Source: an uncultured Spirochaetaceae bacterium (GTDB taxonomy: Bacteria > Spirochaetota > Spirochaetia > Sphaerochaetales > Sphaerochaetaceae). From it: a stretch of 10,567 nucleotides of DNA. Where the stretch lies: assembly GCA_946414625.1 (NCBI GenBank), contig CAMKPI010000048.1, forward strand, positions 1 through 10,567, in the 5' to 3' direction. The notes under the pieces are model-generated. The model made no database searches. It had not been told where the DNA came from and was given only the letters and a program-made list of their open reading frames with translations. Shown here piece after piece: positions 6,537 to 10,567 of this stretch (position 1 is the stretch's first letter; the number at the start of each line of letters is the position of its first letter). Both the position numbers and the translations under genes were made by a program.

Positions 6537-7871
6537 TCAGAAGAAAGCCACAATTCCGATCACGTAGATGATGATGATACACACCGGAACAACAAAACGG
6601 AAAATGGGCTTCATCCAATCCTCTACCTTGATGCCGCGCCCCAAATTCGCCTCGGTCTTGAAGCCTTCCCAACCCCAACCGATCTTGTTGCAACAGAAAA
6701 GAGCAAACACAAGGCTCCCCAAGGGAAGAATATTGTTGCTCACAATGAAATCCCAGAAGTCCAACCACGCGCTGCCGGGTCCGAAAGGATGAAAATTGAG
6801 ACGACTGTAGCCCAAAGCAGTGGTGAGGGCGATAAGGAACACCCCGACGCCGCAGATCACACTTGCCTTCATGCGGCCCCATTTCGTAAGATCCCTGACC
6901 ATCGCCACGATGTTCTCGCAGACAGCAAGCATCGTGCTCATGGCAGCGAAAACCATGAAGAGGAAGAAGAGTGAGCCCCAGAGCCTCCCGGAAGACATCC
7001 TGGTGAACACCGTGGCCATGGTGTCAAACAGAAGACTCGGACCGGCATTCACCTCCAAACCGAACGACGAGCATGCGGGGAACATGATGAACCCGGCAAG
7101 AAGAGCCACAATGGTGTCAAGGATGATAACGTTGCGGCTCTCTCCCAGCAATGACTGATCCTTGTTTACGTACGATCCGAAAATCGCCATGCTTCCCATG
7201 CCTATCGAGAGCGTGAAGAATGCCTGGTTCATGGCTCCGACCACAACGCGGGATGTAATCTTGGAAAAATCCGGTTTCAGGTAAAAAGAAAGTCCCTCAG
7301 ACGCGCCCCGGAGAGTTGCGGAGTGGATTGCAAGCCCAACCATCAATACGAAGAGCAGGATCATCATGGGCTTTGTCACCCTCTCGAGACCGCCCTGAAG
7401 CCCCACGGAAAGCACCGCAAAACAGATCACACAGGCGACCGCAAGATATGTCACGTTTACTTTTGGATCGGTTATCATGCCGACAAACGAAAGCCCCGCA
7501 GTCTTCCCGCCCAAGAATCTCACGAAATAGTAGATCATCCAGCCGGTTACAACCGTATAGAATGCCATAAGCGCAATGTTACCGAAAAGAGAAGCGTAGC
7601 CGTGCCAGTGCCACTTCTGCCCCTTCTTCTCCAGAGCCTGGTACATGTGCACGGGGCTCTTCTGCGCCGCGCGCCCTATGGCGAACTCCATGGTCATCAC
7701 AGGCAGCCCCAGGACGACAAGACAGACAAGATACAGAACAACAAACGCTCCGCCGCCGTACTGTCCCACCATCCACGGAAATTTCCAAACGTTGCCGCAG
7801 CCTATCGCACAACCGGCAGAAAGAAGCAGGAACCCCAGTCGAGTCCCGAGCTTTTCCCTTTCGTCAGACAT
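6537..7871 (-). CDS. Sodium-dependent symporter of the NSS (SNF) family, about 11 helices
   Basis: NSS proteins import amino acids or related small molecules with Na+ across the inner membrane, using the LeuT fold. The 444-residue product has the TM1 signature GCAIGCGNVWKFPW (N27, W29, K30), followed by GQYGGGAF and MEFAIGR (E62). Later conserved segments are SFYLKPDFS, NQAFFTLSIGMG, FGSY and DTIVALLAG. The C-terminus stops after one helix (VVPVCIIIIYVIGIVAFF), which suggests the 11-helix bacterial form. The start at 7871 (MSDEREKLG) is chosen because AGGAGG lies 8 bases upstream; an upstream ATG at 7913 lacks such a site and would add 14 uncharged residues. The extracellular-gate Arg of LeuT (R30) is Lys here. 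The substrate cannot be told from sequence. The gene converges with the DUF4105 gene and lies downstream of the tRNA-Ser pair, behind their terminator. Confidence 0.92.
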   Translation of the reverse strand: MSDEREKLGTRLGFLLLSAGCAIGCGNVWKFPWMVGQYGGGAFVVLYLVCLVVLGLPVMTMEFAIGRAAQKSPVHMYQALEKKGQKWHWHGYASLFGNIALMAFYTVVTGWMIYYFVRFLGGKTAGLSFVGMITDPKVNVTYLAVACVICFAVLSVGLQGGLERVTKPMMILLFVLMVGLAIHSATLRGASEGLSFYLKPDFSKITSRVVVGAMNQAFFTLSIGMGSMAIFGSYVNKDQSLLGESRNVIILDTIVALLAGFIMFPACSSFGLEVNAGPSLLFDTMATVFTRMSSGRLWGSLFFLFMVFAAMSTMLAVCENIVAMVRDLTKWGRMKASVICGVGVFLIALTTALGYSRLNFHPFGPGSAWLDFWDFIVSNNILPLGSLVFALFCCNKIGWGWEGFKTEANLGRGIKVEDWMKPIFRFVVPVCIIIIYVIGIVAFF

Positions 7872-7931
7872 AAAAACCCTCCTAACAGAGTCCGGAAAAA
7901 CCGAACTCAGCAATCACACCCCGCGGCGGAT

Positions 7932-7947
7932 AGGTCGGGAAAGACCT
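7932..7947. repeat. Short inverted repeat upstream of the NSS gene
   Basis: AGGTC and GACCT flank a 6-base loop, about 60 bases upstream of the minus-strand NSS start. It could be a leader hairpin or an operator. Without a clear promoter nearby, its role is open. Confidence 0.35.
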
Positions 7948-8010
7948 GAATATCACAAACCCGGAAGAGACAAAGCCGTCTCAGCCGAGAAAAACCGCAT
8001 GCGCGATCCG

Positions 8011-8045
8011 AATAAAAAATAAAGCCCTCTCATTGGCGAGAGGGC
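8011..8045 (-). terminator. Intrinsic terminator of the tRNA-Ser pair
   Basis: On the minus strand, GCCCTCTC and GAGAGGGC pair perfectly around a 6-base loop. They are followed by a T-rich tail (TTTATTTTTTATT). The hairpin begins three bases after the end of the tRNA-Ser(GCT) gene. Confidence 0.9.
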
Positions 8046-8047
8046 AA

Positions 8048-8134
8048 CGGAGTGGCGGGGATTTGAACCCCGGATACCCTTACGAGTATACTTCCTTAGC
8101 AGGGAAGCGCCTTCGGCCGCTCGGCCACCGCTCC
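8048..8134 (-). tRNA. tRNA-Ser (anticodon GCT)
   Basis: The 87-base gene folds as a class II tRNA. It has acceptor GGAGCGG with CCACTCC, D-arm region GGCCGAGCGGCC, anticodon stem CTTCC/GGAAG around loop CTGCTAA, a long variable arm, and T-arm loop TTCAAAT. The anticodon GCT reads AGC and AGT serine codons. The discriminator is G, as expected for serine. CCA is not encoded (TTG follows). The acceptor stem contains one C-A mismatch at pair 5-68. Confidence 0.95.
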
Positions 8135-8140
8135 ATTTTT

Positions 8141-8225
8141 CGGAGAGCGAGGGATTCGAACCCCCGGAGATTTGCACCTCAACGGTTTTCAAGACCGCCG
8201 CCTTCGACCTCTCGGCCAGCTCTCC
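8141..8225 (-). tRNA. tRNA-Ser (anticodon TGA)
   Basis: The 85-base gene has a perfect acceptor stem (GGAGAGC with GCTCTCC), D-arm region GGCCGAGAGGTC, anticodon loop CTTGAAA with anticodon TGA (reads TCA and related serine codons), a long variable arm and the T-loop TTCGAAT. The discriminator is G and CCA is not encoded. It lies six bases upstream of tRNA-Ser(GCT) and is surely co-transcribed with it. Confidence 0.96.
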
Positions 8226-8333
8226 AAGCGACACCCCGAAACACCACGGCGTGTTCGATTTCAAACAGCTGGAGGTAGCGATGCAACCTGCCGATTACGC
8301 TGCGAATGCACGCACCCGCTGTTTTCAAGTCTA

Positions 8334-8362
8334 AACTACACCAAAGCATCTGCCTTTGTCAA
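8334..8362 (-). promoter_or_regulatory. Probable promoter of the tRNA-Ser pair
   Basis: The minus strand has a perfect -35 box TTGACA (8362-8357). About 16-18 bases further it reads TGTAGTTT, a weak -10 match. The predicted leader to the first tRNA is about 100 bases. The -35 is convincing and the -10 is not, so the exact start is uncertain. Confidence 0.45.
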
Positions 8363-8380
8363 GCGCGGCGGGGAATTTTT

Positions 8381-8467
8381 TCTTTCAGCTGCGGTTCGCC
8401 GGATTATCACTCAAAGAAGCATAACCAACACTTTGTGGGATTCTTTCTTTCAGATTCGGTTCGCCGG
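8381..8467. repeat. Direct repeat pair, 22 bp, period 65
   Basis: Bases 8381-8402 and 8446-8467 share TCTTTCAG, three variable bases, and CGGTTCGCCGG. They lie in the gene-free stretch between the tRNA promoter and the second NSS gene, next to the longer repeats that follow. Confidence 0.75.
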
Positions 8468-8496
8468 TCTGCTCTCTTGCCTGCATCTTTTGTCCA

Positions 8497-8690
8497 CGTC
8501 TTCCGCAAGAGGCCCTGCAGACCACGCCGCGGCATATCGGACATCCACACGCACTCAAGCAAATCGCGTCTTCCACCTAAAGCCGTAAGCCCGTGCCGCA
8601 GCAAACCATACACACGCGCTCAGACAAATCGCGTCTTCCGCAAAAGGCCCTGCAGATCACGCCGCGGCAAACCATCAAATCCCGCCATTG
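8497..8690. repeat. Three imperfect tandem units of 65-70 bp
   Basis: Units begin with CGTCTTCC at 8497, 8567 and 8632. The first and third share 38 bp with two mismatches (8497-8534 and 8632-8669), including GGCCCTGCAGA and CACGCCGCGGCA. The middle unit is diverged at its start, but its end (CACACGCGCTCAGACAAATCG) aligns with the end of the first. The block finishes at the promoter of the second NSS gene. It is a local or genome-wide intergenic repeat family, with no visible coding role. Confidence 0.75.
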
Positions 8691-8717
8691 AAACAAAAAC
8701 ATGCTTTACAATAAAAT
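8688..8717 (+). promoter_or_regulatory. Promoter of the second NSS gene
   Basis: TTGAAA (8688-8693) and TAAAAT (8712-8717) are 18 bases apart in AT-rich DNA just after the repeat block. This gives a 5' leader of about 60 bases before the chosen start codon. Confidence 0.6.
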
Positions 8718-8736
8718 AATAACAAATTTCACAAAA

Positions 8737-8767
8737 CGGGACTTACAAGACTGTTGTCTTGTACCCG
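8737..8767 (+). promoter_or_regulatory. Hairpin in the 5' leader of the second NSS gene
   Basis: TACAAGAC and GTCTTGTA pair perfectly around the loop TGTT (8744-8763). The stem extends through CGGG/CCCG (8737-8740 with 8764-8767) across a 3-base bulge. No T run follows, so it is not an intrinsic terminator. It ends 7 bases before the ribosome-binding site GGAGG and could modulate translation, RNA stability or repressor binding. Confidence 0.6.
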
Positions 8768-8784
8768 GACATATGGAGGCAAAA

Positions 8785-10269
8785 ATGCCTGAAAAGAAAA
8801 AAGTAGGGTTTGCCAGCTCGTTCGGCTTCATTATGGCGGCGGCGGGCAGCGCAATCGGACTCGGAAACCTCTGGGGCTTCCCTTACAAAACCGCAAAAGG
8901 CGGCGGAGCGGCATTCGTCATCCTTTATATTCTGAGCGTGCTGCTTCTTGGAGCCGTCACAATGCTCTCTGAAATGCATATCGGAAAGCGCGTCCACGCC
9001 AACCCCGTCACCGCGTACAAAAGCGTCAGTCGCAAGGCTGGATGGTTCGGTCTTGTAGCCGTGCTCATACCGTTCTTCATCACATGCTACTACTGCGTTC
9101 TCGGTGGCTGGACTGTGAAATATGCTTTGAACTCGTTCAGCGGCAACAGCGGAATCATCGCCAGTTTCAGCACAAACACGGGGGAAGTGATTCTCTACAC
9201 GGCGATTTTCGTAGCCCTCGCGCTCGCCATCATCGGAGCGGGAGTCGAGGGAGGAATCGAGAAGCTCTCAAAAATCCTCATGCCCGCCCTGTTCGCGATA
9301 CTCCTGGGAATTGTGATATACTCCCTCTCCCTGGGAGAAGGCGTGAAAGAAGGCATCACATTTTACTTGAAGCCGGACTTCTCAAACATCTCGTTCAGCA
9401 CCGTGCTCCTCGCCATGGGTCAGGCTTTCTGGAGCCTCTCCCTCGGAATGGGAATCATGCTCACATACGGCTCATACTGCGGACAGGACATCAATTTGGT
9501 AAGATCCACAGCCATGATCTGCATATTCGACACACTGGTGGCGCTCCTAGCCGGACTCGCGATCTTCCCCGCAGTAGCCCATTTTGATCCCGCGCTGCTC
9601 GATGGTTCTAAAGGTCTCGCGCTGATTTACATCATCCTCCCGCAGGTATTTGAAAGCATGGGCGCCATCGGTAAGATTGTCAGCTTCTTCTTCTTTACAA
9701 TGGTGACAATCGCGGCGCTGACGTCAATCATGAGCCTCTACGAGGTCTGCACACAGTTCGTTCTTCAGAAGTTCCATACCCACAGGAAACGTTCAATCAC
9801 AATAGTAAGCATCCTGTGTCTCATCATATCGATCCCGGTGGGAATATCGCTGGGGCATGTGGGAATCCTGGAGGAGTCCTCCCCCGCCCTCTTTGGTCTT
9901 GACTGGCTCACCTTCTTCGACGAGGTGACAAACACGGTTCTCATGCCAATCTGCGCGCTCTTTGCCTGCATCGGCATTGGCTGGATACTGAAGCCGGAGG
10001 TGGCAATCCGCGAGATGAGGGAGGAAGGCACCGTGATAAGCGACACTCTTGCTCGTGTCTACACCATCTTCGTCAAGTACATCACCCCGCTGCTTATCAT
10101 AGTCATTGAAATCGGCGGTCTTAAAAGCGAGATACAGGCGGGCAACATCGGAGTCGTTGTCACTGCTGTTGTCCTCATGCTCATCTGCATCGCGGTTTAC
10201 TTCAGGTTCTACGTGAATGCCTACACGGGCACAAACGACGACGAGCGCTTGGTGAAAAACGAACTTTGA
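8785..10269 (+). CDS. Sodium-dependent symporter of the NSS (SNF) family, about 12 helices
   Basis: The 494-residue Na+-coupled importer (probably of an amino acid or similar solute) has TM1 motif GSAIGLGNLWGFPY (N28, W30, G31), then GGGAAFVILY and SEMHIGKR (E63). TFYLKPDFSN, GQAFWSLSLGMG, TYGSY and DTLVALLAGLAIFP match the other NSS protein in the window. Unlike that one, it has a further C-terminal helix (IGVVVTAVVLMLICIAVYF), so 12 helices are likely. The Arg that forms the outer gate in LeuT is Gly31 here. ATG 8785 is preferred because GGAGG lies 5 bases upstream. An in-frame ATG at 8773 and one at 8701, which lies inside the promoter, are less likely. Promoter, leader hairpin and terminator all flank it closely, so it is a single-gene transcript. 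The substrate is unknown. Confidence 0.93.
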   Translation: MPEKKKVGFASSFGFIMAAAGSAIGLGNLWGFPYKTAKGGGAAFVILYILSVLLLGAVTMLSEMHIGKRVHANPVTAYKSVSRKAGWFGLVAVLIPFFITCYYCVLGGWTVKYALNSFSGNSGIIASFSTNTGEVILYTAIFVALALAIIGAGVEGGIEKLSKILMPALFAILLGIVIYSLSLGEGVKEGITFYLKPDFSNISFSTVLLAMGQAFWSLSLGMGIMLTYGSYCGQDINLVRSTAMICIFDTLVALLAGLAIFPAVAHFDPALLDGSKGLALIYIILPQVFESMGAIGKIVSFFFFTMVTIAALTSIMSLYEVCTQFVLQKFHTHRKRSITIVSILCLIISIPVGISLGHVGILEESSPALFGLDWLTFFDEVTNTVLMPICALFACIGIGWILKPEVAIREMREEGTVISDTLARVYTIFVKYITPLLIIVIEIGGLKSEIQAGNIGVVVTAVVLMLICIAVYFRFYVNAYTGTNDDERLVKNEL

Positions 10270-10321
10270 ATGCTCTGCCGGAAGGCCAAGGAAACACTGG
10301 TAAACAACAAACCAGAAAAAG

Positions 10322-10352
10322 AAAACGGGTTGCCGATTGGCAACCCGTTTTT
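10322..10352 (+). terminator. Intrinsic terminator of the second NSS gene
   Basis: AAAACGGGTTGCC and GGCAACCCGTTTT form a 13-bp perfect stem with loop GATT and end in a run of five T. It begins 53 bases after the stop codon. The A run on the other side may let it also stop transcripts coming from the right on the minus strand. Confidence 0.92.
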
Positions 10353-10461
10353 GTCGGAGATTTTGAATATTCAGTGTTTATATCATTTTTCAATTTTTTA
10401 GCAGTCGAGCTTTTTTTGCGTATAAATATAACTACCTTTAACTAAAACTTATTTATACAAC
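10353..10461. other. AT-rich spacer between convergent genes
   Basis: About 110 bases of AT-rich DNA lie between the NSS terminator and the partial methyltransferase. There are T runs at 10386-10399 and 10411-10417. I see no gene or clear regulatory site. Confidence 0.5.
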
Positions 10462-10566
10462 CTATTTCTTAAATATGAACAAATACTCATGAGCGAGCAA
10501 CAGGAAATTAAACTTTATACTGTTTGTTTTCCAGTAACCGGTTGCTCGGCAGTTATGCTGTTCTTT
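10462..10566 (-). CDS. C-terminal end of a probable DNA methyltransferase (partial)
   Basis: Reading the minus strand from the right edge, one frame stays open for 34 codons and ends at TAG (10464-10462). The peptide includes ATGYWKTNSIKFNF and LLLAHEYLFIFKK. The HEYLFIFKK ending is typical of the last strand region of N4/N6-type DNA methyltransferases (N6_N4_Mtase class), which often end a few residues later. The codons are very AT-rich compared with the neighbouring NSS gene, which fits an acquired modification or restriction-modification gene. Only the tail is present, so enzyme type and specificity cannot be read. The call rests on pattern memory of the family and a short stretch. Confidence 0.5.
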   Translation of the reverse strand, partial: KEQHNCRATGYWKTNSIKFNFLLLAHEYLFIFKK

Positions 10567-10567
10567 C

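Noticed and set aside
7872..7913. N-terminal extension of the first NSS protein to the ATG at 7913
   Set aside because: The extension would contain the AGGAGG site that serves the ATG at 7871, and it lacks its own site.
8381..8690. CRISPR array
   Set aside because: Repeat units are 22 bp or 65-70 bp, imperfect, few, and not separated by unique spacers of regular length. No cas genes are present.
8701..8784. N-terminal extension of the second NSS protein to the ATG at 8701
   Set aside because: That ATG lies between the -35 and -10 boxes, and the added residues contain the leader hairpin. ATG 8785 has a proper ribosome-binding site.
10494..10548. CGAGCAAC / GTTGCTCG inverted repeat as a terminator or attachment site
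   Set aside because: The arms are 39 bases apart without a T run, and both fall within the codons of the partial methyltransferase, so chance is likely.
10489..10567. Plus-strand ORF beginning MSEQQEIKLY at the right edge
   Set aside because: It has no ribosome-binding site, and it is antisense to the frame that shows methyltransferase-like sequence.

Overview
The window most resembles a spirochaete chromosome of the Treponema type. This is inferred from several features: a long RecJ with a large insert, a lipoprotein with a relaxed lipobox, an Ala/Glu-rich secreted beta-barrel protein, and tRNAs with no encoded CCA. The species cannot be named from the sequence. Base composition is uneven by eye: recJ and the transporter genes are moderately GC-rich, while 1600-2330 and 10353-10567 are clearly AT-rich.

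Layout. Positions 1-1672 hold a minus-strand envelope operon: a promoter, an outer-membrane beta-barrel-like protein, and a lipoprotein that runs off the left edge. The lipoprotein has no stop codon inside the window, so a simple ORF search misses it. Positions 1673-2735 hold no conventional gene. They contain a degenerate series of minus-strand units, each a ribosome-binding site followed by a very short ORF, then an AT-rich stretch, then an unexplained GC-richer leader before recJ. Positions 2736-6416 are a plus-strand pair: recJ (single-strand exonuclease, DNA repair) and, 6 nt later, a secreted and membrane-anchored DUF4105 protein with a repetitive linker. A strong bidirectional terminator separates it from a convergent minus-strand sodium symporter gene (NSS family).

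Upstream of that gene are two tandem minus-strand tRNA-Ser genes (anticodons GCT and TGA) with their own terminator. Positions 8381-8669 are filled with imperfect direct repeats. A second, plus-strand NSS transporter follows, with a recognisable promoter, a 5'-UTR hairpin and a terminator. The last 105 bases are, on the minus strand, the apparent C-terminal end of a DNA methyltransferase, in AT-rich DNA that suggests an acquired restriction-modification locus.

How the genes fit together: this is mostly ordinary chromosome, with envelope proteins, a repair nuclease, amino-acid-type Na+ symporters and tRNAs. The most unusual material lies between the genes: the mini-ORF series, the 65-70 bp repeats, and an 18-bp tandem repeat that carries the stop codon of the DUF4105 gene. 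No complete new defence or mobile system is visible, although the right edge may open into one.
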